Shown one piece after another: positions 1 to 11,331 of a stretch of 64,000 nucleotides of DNA. Under the pieces are notes generated by a model. The model saw only the letters and a program-made list of their open reading frames with translations. It ran no database searches and was not told where the DNA came from. Source of the stretch: Echiichthys vipera (lineage: Eukaryota > Chordata > Actinopteri > Perciformes > Trachinidae); the NCBI GenBank assembly GCA_963691815.1, contig OY829657.1, positions 30,230,366 to 30,294,365 on the forward strand. Reading direction: 5' to 3'. Position 1 is the first letter of the stretch; every line of letters starts with the position of its first letter. The translations under genes and the position numbers were made by a program.

Positions 1-582
1 ATTGGATGAACCAAAATTCATTCAGAACATGCAGCTCGGGTTTTAACAAGAACAAAGAGATCAGATCACATCACCCCAGTTTTTAAGACCTTACATTGGC
101 TCCCAGTCAGCTACAAAATAGAGTTTTAAGGTTTTCCTACTTATTTACAAATCACTGAATGGTTTTGGTCCAGAATACATGAATGACATGTTAGTAGAGT
201 ATACACCCAGTCGAGCTCTGAGATCTACTGACTCAGGTCAGATAGTGGAGCACAGAGTTCAAACTAGACATGGTGAAGCAGAATTCAGCTGTTATGCTGC
301 ACACAACTGGAACAAACTACCAGCAGAACTGAAATCAGCCCCAAGTGTGAGCACTTTTAAATCCAGGTTAAAAACACTTCTCTTTTAATGTGCTTATAGA
401 TGAGCTCTTTTTAATAACTTAGTGCTTGATCTATTTTCTTTTCTTTTAATTTCTTATTCTTCTTCACTCCGGCTTTTAACTGTCTTTTTTGTTTTTATAC
501 TCTTTTAAAAAAATGTTTTGTCTTCATGTAAAGCACGTTGGTTTGAAATGCGCTTTATACATAAAGATGCCTTGCCTCGCCT
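1..582 (+). mobile_element. L2-clade LINE, 3' end of ORF2 and tail
   Basis: The 69-residue frame at 179-388 ends in a motif typical of the C-terminus of fish L2 reverse transcriptase proteins (YTPSRALRS near its start, then W-N-LP and SFKSRLKTLLF at the end). Just upstream, 60-170 encodes the LHWLPV motif in broken frames, with stops. A short 3' UTR follows and ends in a CTTGCCT-type repeat at about 567-582, as L2 tails do. The copy is cut by the window edge on its 5' side and carries frame breaks, so it is dead. It lies in an ADCK1 intron on the strand opposite to the gene. Confidence 0.8.
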
Positions 583-1881
583 TTAAAGTTAATGTGCAGT
601 GACACGTGTGTACCGTTCGGTTTGTGAGGTGCAACGTAGCTTAAGTCATCATGACCGCTGTCCTTTCTTATATCTCAGCGCTACGTCTCAGCGAGTCAAA
701 TCCAAGCATGCTGGGAGACTTGCTCCACGCGCTCCCTGTAGACACCCGGCCTCAACGCTACGCGTGTTCCCGCTACGTACGTTCCTGCTACGCACGCTCT
801 CGCTACGCTCTTCTTCGTGGGTTTCTGAATGCTCTTGGCAACAGCTCGCTAAGCCCTGCTCTGTTTGTTCCTTTCTGTCTGGTTAAATCCGTGGTTAAAT
901 CCCCACATCAATGTCTCTTTCTACTCTGAAAAAAGAAAGGTTGTCACAGAAAACCGTCAGTTCACCAGAGAATGGACAGAGAAGTTTTTGTTTCTGTCAC
1001 TGTGAAGCCTGTGTTTACTCTGCAGCCATATCTGTGTGTAAAGAGGATAAGCTGAGAAGGCATTCTAATAAAAATCATGCTACTCTGCATTTATGTTACA
1101 TTCATTTTTGTCAGTCCAGTTTTTGATGAAAAAACTAATGTTTCATGTGTACTTGTAAGCCTGGTAAAGTAACTAGTAACTGAAGTATTCAGATAAATGT
1201 AGTGGAGTAAAAAGTAGAATATTTCCACTTGTTGTAGTGGAGTAGAAGAATAAAGTAGCATGTAAATAAAATACTCAAGTAAAGGACAAGAGCCTCAAAC
1301 TCCAATAATTGAGTGTAAACTTCTGGTTAACAGGTTTGTTTATTTAACAAGGACTGTTTTTTGACAAGCTTGTTGCACTTTGAGGTCATGACTAATATTA
1401 ACATTGATAAAATAAAGACAATATATGTACTCCTATGTCGCTGCATTGTTTTACAATATCCATTAATGTGATGCTCATATTTTTACAGCCCATCATTTTG
1501 GATAATTTTCGTCAACCAGCCTCAATTCCATATTAATTGAATAACCCTAGCCTTTATCCAGTCAGTTCAGGGATTGCTGTTTGTGCGTATTTTAGTGAAA
1601 GAAAACCTATTTTCTTCATTTTTTCTAAGATTTGATAATGTAAAAGTGTTTATATTTTTACCTAGAAGGCAAACAATTGTTAACCTTTTTGCCAAATAAA
1701 TATATAAATGCGTAAATGTAGCAATGTGTCTCCTACTTGTTTATTATAATACTGCTACTCCTACTACAGTTTAGCTTTAGCAATACAGCTTCTTAGCATT
1801 TCCATGCATTTTCCGCAGGAAATGCATTTTCTGCTTATTCTCCCCCTTCTGCCCTAAAACTTTGATTGGCATCTAGTCAAC
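583..1881. other. Unassigned intronic DNA
   Basis: No coding homology is recognised. The open frames at 599-929 come from a 15-bp tandem repeat and are not believable genes. About 1150-1300 (GTAACTAGTAAC, then GTGGAGTAAAAAGTAG) looks like a widespread fish interspersed repeat, but I cannot name it. The remainder is AT-rich. Confidence 0.4.
756..815. repeat. 15-bp imperfect tandem repeat, 4 units
   Basis: Four consecutive 15-bp units start at 756, 771, 786 and 801, each beginning (C/T)GCTACG. Because 15 is divisible by three, the array stays open in all forward frames and creates two spurious ORFs. Confidence 0.75.
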
Positions 1882-2051
1882 TAGGGCAGCAACGATTCGT
1901 CGACGTTGTCGACAAAAATCGATAATGGAAATTGTCGACATTCGTCGCTAGACGTGTTTTTCCAACAGAGTGAGGCATCTCACTTCATTACAATCTCTGC
2001 CGAGTCGCACATGCGCAATAGCGTCTCTGACGAGCGGTAACACACACAGAA

Positions 2052-4273
2052 ATGGCGGCATCCAACACAGCAACTGCGCGCACGAAAACTTCCAAAGTTT
2101 GGGAGCATTTTAGCCTGGATACGGCGGATAAAAAGATTACTTGCAAGGTTTGCAAAGCGTATTTTCGCTTTAAAAGAGAGCTTTAACGTTATGCCTGACG
2201 AACGTTTTTTAAATTAAATGCATGCAGTCCGAAGAGGAGAGCCACCTTGGACCCCTTTCTGCAAAAGAAGCAGACGTGCACCCCGCAACAGGCGACTCCC
2301 CTCACTGAGTCAGTGTTGCAGATGCTCATCTATGATATGAGGCCACTCTCCATGGTTGAGGGTGCCGGGTTTCAACAGATGATTGCCCAGTTCAACCCAG
2401 AATACGTCCTGCCATCCAGAACCCATTTCACCCACTTGATGGAGCAGAAATACAGTAAAACGTTTCCGAAGGTAATTGTTTAAAACACACACACACACAC
2501 ACACACACTGTTCATATAAGCAATCACACATTTCACTTAAGAGCAATTATATATTTCATATTAGCAATCACACACAAACACACACACACACATATCATAA
2601 TTCATATAAACCAACACATATATTTCATACAAGCAATCGCAAATTTCATTTAAAAGCAATTATATATTTCATTCATAAAAGCAATTATATATATATATAC
2701 ATATATATTAAAATAGATTAAATACATAACTTAATTTTGGTAAAATCATAGAGTTGCTGCAATTATTAAAACTGTAAAACTTGTATGTTTAATTGTTTCT
2801 GTTGACATGTAGGTTTTTGCACGTTAAATATTTACAAAAATCAACTTTTGTGTTTAAAGGTAAAGGAGATACTAAAAGAGGTCAACAGCTCCCTCGCACT
2901 GACGTGTGATGTTTGGACCAGCCGTGCCACAGAGGCTTATCTTGGAGTTTCGTGTCACTTCATCACCAAAGACTGGCAAATGAAAACTTTGAACCTCGCC
3001 ACTCTACCTCTGGAGGAGAGGCATACTGCTGCGAATATCATGATGTGGATGGAAGAGGTGATGGAGAAATTTGACATCTTGCCTAGCAAAATTAAAGCAA
3101 TAGTAAATGACAACGGGTCTAACATGGTGGCGGCAGCTCGACTCCTGGAAGAAAAACACAATTGGTCTTCAGTCCGCTGTGCTGGCCACACCCTCCAACT
3201 TATCGTCAACAGTGCCCTCAAAGAGCCCCGCATCAACAAAGCTACTGCTGCTGCAAGAAACTTAGTGGAGCACTTTAGGAGAAGTGAGCTGGCAAATTCA
3301 AAACTAAAGAAGAAGCAGCAGCAAATGAACACCGCAGAGCACAAGCTGATCCGGGATGTCAGTACGCGATGGAATAGTACTTATTACATGGTGGAGAGAC
3401 TCCTGGAGCAGCGCTGGCCAGTCACTGCAACTCTCTCTGACCCTGAGGTAACACCAAGAGGCAAGCACTACTTTGACCTGAAACCAGAACAGTGGGTGCT
3501 ACTTGAAGAGCTGGTGCAAGGGTTGGGGCCTTTTGAATGTGCGACCGTTTTCCTCAGTGGACAGGAGTATGCTACTGCTTCATGTCTTCCACAGCTAGTC
3601 AAAGGGCTGCAACGGTCCATACACCAAACCCAGTATGAGACGAGCTCAGGAAAAGCCTTTCGAGCCATTGCAGGAAAAGGAATAAGTGAGAGATGGGAGA
3701 ATCTTAACACTGTGTCTGCAGAGAGAGACAACCCAGTTGTTCTTGCAGCTGCCATCGACCCAAGATTCAGAAAGATGAAGTTTATCTCACCTGAAGATGG
3801 CACAAGGGTGCAAAGTACAGTTGAAGTTCTCGCCATAAAAGAAGCAAAGGCCAAGACTGGGATACATGATGACCCTGAGCTACAGCAGAAGAGGAGGGGT
3901 CATGTCCCAGGGGGAAAGTCAGCGCTGGATAACCTGCTTCAGTCTGACACTGACAGTCTGAGTGAGGAAGAGGAGGAAACCCTGGAGGACAAAACAATCC
4001 AAATGGCGAGGAGGGAAGTTCAGATGTTTTTCACAGAGGCACCAATAGCCAAAAACAATGACCCTCTCAGCTGGTGGAGAGAAAATGAGGGGCGTTTTCC
4101 CACTGTCAAACCTAGCAAGATCTCTTCTGTGCATTCCTGCAACATCCATCCCGGCAGAGCGAATCTTCTCAGCAGCAGGAAATATCTGCTCCCAGAAGAG
4201 AGCAAGCCTCACACGAGACCATGTGGATATGCTGACTTTTCTTAGTATGAATAAACTGAACGACATAGCCTGA
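2052..4273 (+). pseudogene. hAT transposase (ZBED-type), broken
   Basis: The N-terminal part (2052-2186) has BED zinc-finger features: a VWEHF aromatic signature, then the C-x2-C pair of CKVC. It stops early at a TAA. A second segment (2247-2480) and the long frame 2848-4245 (465 aa) follow. The long frame carries the RNase H-like hAT core: CDVWTSRA near residue 20, VNDNGSNM near 88, CAGHTLQL near 111 and RWNSTYYM near 173. The C-terminal dimerisation region (SWWRENEGRFP, then the PATS-PAERIFS motif) is split between two frames near 4095-4125, so there is a frameshift. A CA/AT-rich stretch between the second segment and the main exon may be an intron. In an intact element the protein would cut and rejoin DNA at the inverted ends; this copy should not. 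Confidence 0.85.
2484..2720. repeat. CA and AT microsatellites with an AGCAAT-type minisatellite
   Basis: A (AC)n run at 2484-2508 is followed by several imperfect copies of a unit ending in AGCAATTATATATTTCAT, a second CA run near 2575-2592 and an (AT)n run near 2688-2708. It sits inside the hAT element between its coding segments. Confidence 0.7.
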
Positions 4274-4697
4274 GCCTCATGTTTATTTGTTTATTGTTTA
4301 TTATCATTTGCCACATAATTAAAGCAACCTCATGCTAAATTTAAGAAAAAATTAATAATTATCCGATTAGTCGACTAATCGTTTCAATAGTCGGTGACTA
4401 GTCGACTATTAAAATAGTCGTTAGTTGCAGCCCTATTGCCAACACATGCACAACATACACCAAAACATGCTGAATGATCGGGAATGGTGTGCTATTATTT
4501 GTTAGAGATTTGCCAAGATGAACGCTCAACATGAAAGGGTATGGGGGCGCTAGTGAGATGAGAGCAGTGTATACGTGTTTTTTTGGAGCTCCTCATGCCA
4601 AATCTTATTATTTAAAACAGCTTTTTTTGCACACTTTACTCAATTTTTCGGACTAACTTTATTTCGTGTTTACACCACCATTAAGTGGAACGCAAAA

Positions 4698-5378
4698 ATG
4701 TCCAGTAAAACTGCACGAGGCGGAAAGGGAGCCAGCCGCCCGCAAGCCGACACCGTGGCTAATGCTAGTCGTAATCAAGCTAGCAAGAAATCACCGGGAA
4801 ACTCACCAGCTGAAGATGAAGACGAGCTTCCACCCGCCTGGCATGAATTGTCAAATATGCTTTTGCAGTCCTTTAATGAGCGTGTTTGTCAAGTTCGAGC
4901 AGAGCTTTCAGAACATTTGGTCCACCCAGCGGGAGCTAATCGAGAGACTGACTACCACCGAGAGCAGGGCTGTGGACCATGAGCAATGTATCCACAAAGT
5001 GGAAACTTCTGTCACTTAATTGCAGCAAGAGAATAAGAAGCTACGGGGCAGGCTTTCCGATCTTGAAGGGAGACAAGGAATTCTTGGCGTCCCCGAAGGT
5101 GATGAGAAGGGGAGGCCGACTGAGTTTGTGTCTAACCTGATCCCCAAGCTACTTGGGGACGACAACTTCACCACGCCAGTCGTTATTGACAGAGCACACC
5201 ATACACAACTGCCCAGACCAGAAGGATCTCAACCCTGCATGATAATCGCATGGGTGCATCTTACACAGGAGAAAGAAGAGATTCTGCGGCTTGGGAGGCA
5301 GAGCTCAATGGAATACGAAGGTAATCGAATCCTAATCTTTCCTGACTACATCGCGGAGGTGATGGCGCGACGGAGACT
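4698..5378 (+). pseudogene. Tx1-type L1 LINE ORF1 fragment
   Basis: The region starts with an ATG at 4698 (MSSKTARGG). It continues through a shifted frame with coiled-coil character (RELIERLTTTESRA; QQENKKLRGRLSDLEGRQ) into an RRM-like segment of the Tx1/L1 ORF1 RNA-binding protein: LGVPEGDEKGRPTEFV, IDRAHH, then a motif ending FPDYIAEVMARRR near 5330-5375. At least one frameshift and a stop (5018) break it. ORF1 proteins coat LINE RNA. The sequence ends abruptly where PLE copy A begins, so this is a truncated remnant joined to another element. The 250 bp upstream (4444-4697) may be its 5' UTR. Confidence 0.75.
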
Positions 5379-6975
5379 TAAAAATGGATCCAGATGAAAC
5401 CATGGTATCCTACCACATGACTTCCCTGTTCACCTGTAGTCCAACCATGGAGGCTTTGGCCACATTAAGAGAGCGGCTCACACCGGACAACTCCTTACAC
5501 AACTGAACAAATCTCAAACCAGACCACATTTGCCAACTTCTGGATTTGTGCCTGAACACCACATACTTCCAGTTTAATGGCACTTTTTACAGACGAAAAC
5601 ACGGCTGTCCCACAGGTTCACCATTATCCCCTATTGTGGCAAATCTATACATGGAGGAGGTAGAGGACAAGGCTTTGAACTCCTTCAAAGGAGTAACCCC
5701 CAGCCATTGGTTCAGATATGTCGACGGCACATGGGTTAAAATCAAATCCAAAGAGGTGCAAACTTTTACCGAACATATAAACTCAGTGAACAGAAACATC
5801 AAGTTCACCAGAGAAGAAGTCAAGGACAATAGTTTGCCTTACTTAGACTGTGACGTCCATATGGAGAATGGCAGGAGCCTCCACAATGGGGTATACAGAA
5901 AACCCACTCACACAGATCAATATCTACTGTTTGACTCCCACCACCCCCTGGAACACAAGCTTGGAGTTATCAGAACACTGCAACACAAAGCTTGTAAAGT
6001 ACCCACCAGGTCACAGGCCCAAGGGGAGGAACGCAAGCACCTGAGAGGCGCCCTTACAACTTGTGGTTACCCCAGGCTGACCTTTGTGAAAACGACAGCT
6101 ACTTCCGGTAAGAAAACAAAAGTGGTTGAGAAAGAAAAAGAAAACAAGAGAAACAACATATTCATTCCGTATGTGGCTGGGGTATCAGAGAAAGGAGGAT
6201 CTTCAACAAACACTGCATCCCTGTGTATTTCAAACCCAGTAAAACACTCAAACAGAGACTAGTACATCCCAAGGACAGAACTCCATACACCCACAAAAGC
6301 AATCTGGTTTATGCTGTCCAATGCAACGAGGAATGCAAAGATCTCTACATTGGAGAAACAAAACAACCACTGCATAAACGCATGGCCCAACACAGGAGAA
6401 CTAACTCCTCAGGCCTGGACTCTGCTGTCCACTTACATCTCAAGGAGAAAGCCCACTCCTTTGATGATAACAATGTCCACATCCTGAACAGAGAGGACAG
6501 ATGGTTTGAAAGAGGAGTAAAAGAAGCCACCTATGCAAAAATAGAGAAACCAACTACACCATCGCTAAACAGAGGAGGTCGAGACACCACTTATCTCCAA
6601 TTTACAATGCAGCACTTTCATCCCTTCTCAGGAGATTCAACAATCTAACCTCAAAGAACAACTGTTCACAAAAGGCTCCTGTGACTCCAACAACTGTTGT
6701 TAAGACTCGATAGAGCACTAACAAAGTCGAAACCTACTTCCCACCAACGACTGTCACTCTAACGAAATGTCATTGGCACTTGGAGCACAAAGAGTTCCAG
6801 TGACATCATCTGCCTTGTGAGAGGTTAACTACCTTGTTCTCCACACCAGTTAGTTGGACCAGTCCCAGCCTATTTAGTTGCGTACATGAACTGAAGCCTC
6901 ATGGATGAGAGGTGAAACGTCTTCATAGACAAATAGTCCAGTTGCTTTTGACTGAAATTGCTTTGGGGACTCAGT
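5379..6975 (+). mobile_element. Penelope-like element copy A (5'-truncated, dead)
   Basis: From 5379 the DNA closely follows PLE copy B (from about 60660). The frame at 5546-6262 carries the PLE reverse transcriptase palm (KHGC, GSPLSPIVANLYMEE). The frame at 6223-6648 carries the GIY-YIG endonuclease (LVYAVQC, LYIGET, then R and H residues and DRWFERGVKEA). Catalytic changes are visible: the palm motif reads YVDG instead of YVDD, and the first palm Asp site reads YHMTSLFT where copy B has YDVTSLFT. Stops and frameshifts also occur. The 3' region to about 6975 retains part of a hammerhead-like core (GAAAC kept; CTGATGA shortened to CTGA). Both flanks are junctions with unrelated retroelement pieces. 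Confidence 0.88.
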
Positions 6976-7600
6976 AGCTGTCCTCAGGCGCTTGGAGATG
7001 GACGCTGTCGCTGGTGCCATGACCGGGTGCTGAAGGTGGTTGCTGAGGCCATCAACATTGCCATCGACCAGAGCAAGCGTGTGCAACCACCAAGGCTAGG
7101 AATTCCATTCGTAAGAGCCAGAGAACAACCACATTTCAGGCCCAAAGCCCAAACAGGCCTGGGAACAGCAAAGGACTGGCAGGTAAGGGTGGACCTGGGT
7201 AAACAACTGAAATTTCCTGAAAACATCATGGAAACCAGCCTTAGATCATCACAGAGAATGGAGGAAACCAGTGAGATAAAGAGGGGAGCTGGTGGAGGTT
7301 GCCGCAGATGGGGGTGGCGTGTGAGATGCCTTCCCATTGAGGGAAGGGGCTTTGCAGGGAAGTCACTCTGCAAGGCCTACGCTCTCCTGGGCATCACAGG
7401 TGCACGCAAGAGGAGAGCTATCTGTACAGCTTCCGAGGCTGCTGAGAGAGTCTCACAATGGCTATGAAACCAGAGGGACAAGCAGTGGATGAGCGCTTTT
7501 TGGACATAGGCTGGGAGCTGATTACTCCCGGTTGGGTTGCCTGGGTGAGGGGGACTGATAGACCCGAAAACCCTCCTTGACCGGGTACTATCACTAATGA
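6966..7600 (+). pseudogene. C-terminal piece of an unclassified retroelement ORF
   Basis: The frame at 6958-7467 (169 aa) resembles the C-terminal part of an ORF I recognise from repetitive DNA of fish and molluscs: CRWCHDRVLKVVAEAI, DWQVRVDLGKQLKFP, then RGFAGKSLCKAYALLGITG and ASEAAERVSQWL. In the versions I recall, a segment with PDI-x-ELTVPWE character lies between the LGKQLKFP block and the RMEE block. Here ETSLRSS runs directly into QRMEE, so that segment appears deleted. The DNA to about 7600 continues in the style of the same family. Superfamily assignment is uncertain. Confidence 0.55.
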
Positions 7601-7993
7601 TGTGTTGAAGAAGCTGCATTATATGATGTATGAAACAATCAAACAATCTAGAAACAACCTTAAACAATACAGCAGCCTAGACTTAGACTCAATAAAGAGA
7701 AGTCTAAGTCTCCTAGAATAATTATCCATCAGCACATTGAGAACATACACTGAAATAAGGATATAGTTATATTATTATCATATAATAGTATTTTTTTATT
7801 TTATTTATTTGTCTTTGCATTTATTTTATTTGTTTTTCATTTGTTTTGTTTTTGTTTTTTTTGCATGGTGTTTCCAATGTCAGAGTAATCATGGTAATTA
7901 ATTGTCTCAGTATTGACCAAAATATTTGGTGATTATGATTTTTGCCATAATCGAGTAGCCAAGTAGTCTGGCTTCAGGATAAATCCTGGAAGG
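7601..7993. other. AT-rich intronic DNA
   Basis: T-rich low-complexity sequence, notably about 7790-7865. No coding, RNA or repeat-end signal is visible. Confidence 0.4.
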
Positions 7994-8048
7994 CAGGGCA
8001 CCCGGTGGCTCAGTCGTTGGGGCGAACACTTCCATATACAGAGGCTAA
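7994..8048 (+). mobile_element. tRNA-derived SINE head fragment
   Basis: Contains GGTGGCTCAGTCGTTGG, a pol III A-box-like motif, followed by GCGAACACTTCCATATACAGAGGCTAAGGC. The same head occurs at 38928-38996. No B box or tail is preserved. Confidence 0.55.
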
Positions 8049-8559
8049 GGCTATGTTCACGCAGCAGTTCCAAGTGACCGGAATCCGATCTTTTCAAACA
8101 TGGAGGACAGCAACGAAGCAGGCAGCCAGTGGAGGGATAACAAGGTTTTAGACATCATTACTATTTGGTGTGACACTTGAAGGGTCTTATCGTGACCGAT
8201 CTGTTTTCCGGTTGCCGTTGCCATGTTCGCTTCCGTAAATAATGTTGTGGCATGATGTCATCATTGATCAACTGCACATGTGGGCGACTTCAGGGACGTG
8301 AGTTGTTCACACAGCAATCCATAGACAGGCCACATTTAAAGACGTAATGTGAACAGCAATCCCGAACATGTCTGTGTGAAGGAAGAAAAAGGAGAGAAAT
8401 CTGGAGGCCAAACTCCAAGGGATGGGATGTGTGGGCAGGAATGAAGCACATCACAGGGATGAAGAAGAAATACATGCAGACATCTGGGAGCCTGGATACA
8501 GGTAACCAGTATAACCAGTTTTTCAAAATGTTTAGCTCACCTCCTGCTGGCCTTTCCAC
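8049..8559. other. Possible MITE remnant and unassigned DNA
   Basis: About 8049-8385 reads like a short non-coding fish DNA element (GCTATGTTCACGCAGCAGTT, with GTTCACACAGCA and GTGTGAAG motifs further on). Clear inverted ends or a target duplication were not found. The overlapping minus-strand frame 8290-8874 has no recognisable domain upstream of the LINE remnant. Confidence 0.3.
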
Positions 8560-9400
8560 CCCCACAACCCCCCACACACTCACGCTGTCCCAAATGGCTT
8601 GACCCTCCCCCCAGCGTTCTTCTGTACAACACCTCTCCATCTGCAGTGGGTTAGCAGTGGGTCCCGAGTTTGGTGGAATGTGGTCAAAGATCTCCTCTGT
8701 GAAAACCTTAACTTCTCTAACCGAGACATTGTAAAATTTCATGTATCCAACTATTATGAGTCGGCAGAGAACCATGTTTCCATTTAAGGAGAATCTTAGG
8801 TCTGGCGAGCAGGGTGGTAAAGGCCACGACGCGCTGTGTAATAATGGGCAGATTTTTAGGCGGAGGGAACCCAAAAAGAGCAGTCAGGGGACTGGGTTCC
8901 AAATTTTTCTTAAGAGCCTGTTTGACAGTTTGAAATATATCAGACCAAAATTCAGCAAGCTTCGGGCACGTCCAGAACTGTGGGTGGTCGGCTGGGGACT
9001 GCTTATAGCGCTTACAAGCATCACTGTAACTAGGGTATATCTTAGCCAGTTTAGCGTTGGTGAAATGGGCCCTATGAAGCACCTTCCACTGTAATAGGCC
9101 GTGCCTGGCACAAATAGAGGATTAGTGGACCAGTTTTAAAATGTCCCTCCACTGGACATCAGTAATGTCTACCCCCAAATCCTTTTCCCACGCATTTTTA
9201 GGCGATACAGTGGGAACTGGGCTCAGAAGAGCAATCTTATTATAAATTACAGATATCAGTTGCTTGTGTTGTATGTTAAGAGACAGGAATTGGTCCATCT
9301 CACCTTCAGGGGGGCAGTACAGAATATGTGGAAATTGCTTTTGCATTAAATGTCTCATTTGAAGGTACTTAAAAAAGTGGCAATTAGGCAGGCTGTATTT
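8560..9400 (-). pseudogene. Tx1-type L1 LINE, ORF2 C-terminal part
   Basis: Minus-strand frames at 9358-9122 and 9082-8717 carry blocks typical of the C-terminal region of Tx1-L1 ORF2: RHLMQKQFP, NAWEKDLGVDITDVQWRDIL, LHRAHFTNAKLAKIYP, then the C-x-KLAEFWSDIF zinc-knuckle-type region and ARPKILLKWK. This is the 3' part of an old LINE whose middle and 5' parts lie at 11332-13700; the RTE element at 9401-11331 splits it. Frameshifts are frequent. Confidence 0.8.
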
Positions 9401-11331
9401 CTCATCTCATCTTCATCCGCTTATCCGGAGTCGGGTCGCGGGGGCAGCAGCTTTAGCAGGGGACCCCAAACTTCCCTTTCCCGGGCCACATTAACCAGCT
9501 CTAACTGGGGGATCCCGAGGCGTTATCAGGTCAGTGTGGAGATATCATCTCTCCACCTGGTCCTGGGTCTTCCCCGAGGCCTCCTCCCAGCTGGACGTGC
9601 CTGGAACACCTCCCTAGGGAGGCGCCCAGGGGGCATCCTTACTAGATGCCCGAACCACCTCAACTGGCTCCTTTCAACGCAAAGGAGAAGCGGCTCTACT
9701 CCGAGTTCCTCACGGATGGCAGAACTTCTCACCCTATCGCTAAGGGAGACTCCAGCCACCCTCCTGAGAAAACCCATTTCGGCCGCTTGTACCCGCAACC
9801 TCTTTCTTTCGGTCATGACCCAGCTTTCATGACCATAGGTGAGGGTAGGAACGAAGATTGACCGGTAGATCGAGAGCTTTTCCTTCCGGCTCAGCTCTCT
9901 TTTCGTCACAACGGTGCGGTAGAGCGACTGCAACACCGCCCCCGCTGCTCCGATTCTCCGGCCAAACTCACGCTCCATCCTTCCCACACTCGTGAACATG
10001 ATCCTGAGGTACTTGAACTCCTTCACTCGGGGTAATGACTCATTTCCTACCTCGAGAAAGCAATCCACCGGTTTCCTGCTGAGAGCAATGGCCTCGGATT
10101 TAGAGGTTCTGATCCTCATCCCAGCCGTTTCACACTCGGCTGCGAACCGATCCAGTGAGTGCTGAAGGTGACTGACCAACGATGCCATCAGGACCACATC
10201 ATCTGCAAAAAGCAGAGACGAGATCCTCCTCCTCCCCACCACAACTACGCCTCGATATCCTGTCCATGAAAATCACGAACAGGATTGGTGACAATCCATC
10301 AATCCCTGGGGCTTTGCCACTGTGGAGTTGTTTGACTGCCTCACTGACTTCCACCAGGGATATTGACAATGATTCCACATCAGCCTCCAGCTCTGCCTCT
10401 ACAAAAGAGGGCGTGTTAGTCGGATTAAGGAGTTCCTCAAAGTGCTCCTTCCACCGCCCGACTACCTCATCAGCTGAGGTCACCAGCGTCCCGTCCTTAC
10501 TGTAAACAGCTTGGACGGTTCCCCGTTTCCCCCTCCTGCGATGTCGAATGGTTTTCCAGAAGCACCTTGGTGCCGCCCGAAAGTCCTTCTCCATGACTTC
10601 TCCGAACTCCTCCCACACCCACACTAGGGTGCTCTGGTACCACGTACACTTATGAGCATCCTTATGTTTGAACATGGTGTTAGTTATAGACAATCCGGGA
10701 CTAGCACAGAAGTCTTATAACTGACGACCACTCGGATTTAGATCAGGGAGGCCGTTCCTCCTAATCACGCCTCTCCAGGTGTCTCCATGATTGCCCGCAT
10801 GGGCGTTGAAGTCTCCCAGCAGAACTATGGAGTCCCCTACTGGAGCCCCATGCAGGACTCCATTCAGGGTCTCCAAGAAGGCTGAATACTCTGAACTGCT
10901 GTTCGGTGCATATGCACAAAGAACATTCAAAGTTTTCCCCCCTACCAACTGCAGGCGTAAGGAGGCGACCCTCTCGTCCACCGGGGTGAACTCCAATACC
11001 GCGGCCCTCAGCCAGGGGTTTGTGAGTATCCCCACACTTGCTCCACCTCCCGCACAAGCGCCGGCTCCTTCCCCGACAGAGAGGTGACATTCCACGTCCC
11101 CAGAGCCAATTGTTTCCTCCTGCGAGTGGTGGGCCCACAGGATGGAGAGGAGGGAGGCGCCACGTCACTTTTTTGGCTGAGCCCATCCAGGCGCTGTGGC
11201 AAACCCGGCCAACAGGCGCTCACGGGCGAGCCCTCCATCTGGGCCTGGCTCCAGATGGGGGCCCCGGGCTTCCTCAGGGCAGGGTCTCTCTTCTTCTTCA
11301 TAGTTTGTCCATTGAGTCTTTGTGACTTAGA
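9401..11331 (-). mobile_element. RTE-like LINE (Rex3-like?), nested with 12-bp target duplication
   Basis: The element runs 5' to 3' on the minus strand. Its 3' end (left) finishes in GATGAAGATGAGATGAG, a tail typical of fish RTE-like elements. Identical 12-mers CAGGCTGTATTT flank it at 9389-9400 and 11332-11343. The endonuclease part (11095-10715) includes LLGDFNAHAG and APNSSSEYSAF. The reverse transcriptase part (10693-9526) includes SPILFVIFMDRI, an intact FADD at about 10209-10198, KYLRIMFTSVGRMEREFGRR and GRRPRGRPRTRWRD. Near 10295 GKAPGIDG is joined directly to LSPILFVI, so most of the palm upstream of FADD, including the first catalytic Asp region, is missing. Inactive. Confidence 0.88.

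Larger units (their letters stand above)
1882..4435 (+). mobile_element. hAT DNA transposon, near full length
   Basis: The inverted ends read TAGGGCAGCAAC at the left and, as reverse complement, TAGGGCTGCAAC at the right. They are followed by AT/CG-rich subterminal repeats (TCGAC, GTCGACTA). The flanking 8-mers tagtcaac (1874-1881) and ttgccaac (4436-4443) match at 6 of 8 positions, as expected for a decayed 8-bp hAT target duplication. Inside are a BED-finger exon, a small exon and the main transposase exon. The size of 2,554 bp fits an autonomous fish hAT. Coding breaks show that it is no longer active. Confidence 0.85.

Noticed and set aside
599..929. Two overlapping 92-95-aa ORFs rich in Arg, Ser and Tyr
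   Set aside because: They are held open by the 15-bp tandem repeat at 756-815 and have no recognisable domain.
8290..8874. 194-aa minus-strand ORF
   Set aside because: It overlaps the end of the Tx1 LINE in mixed frames and carries no coherent domain; probably chance continuation.
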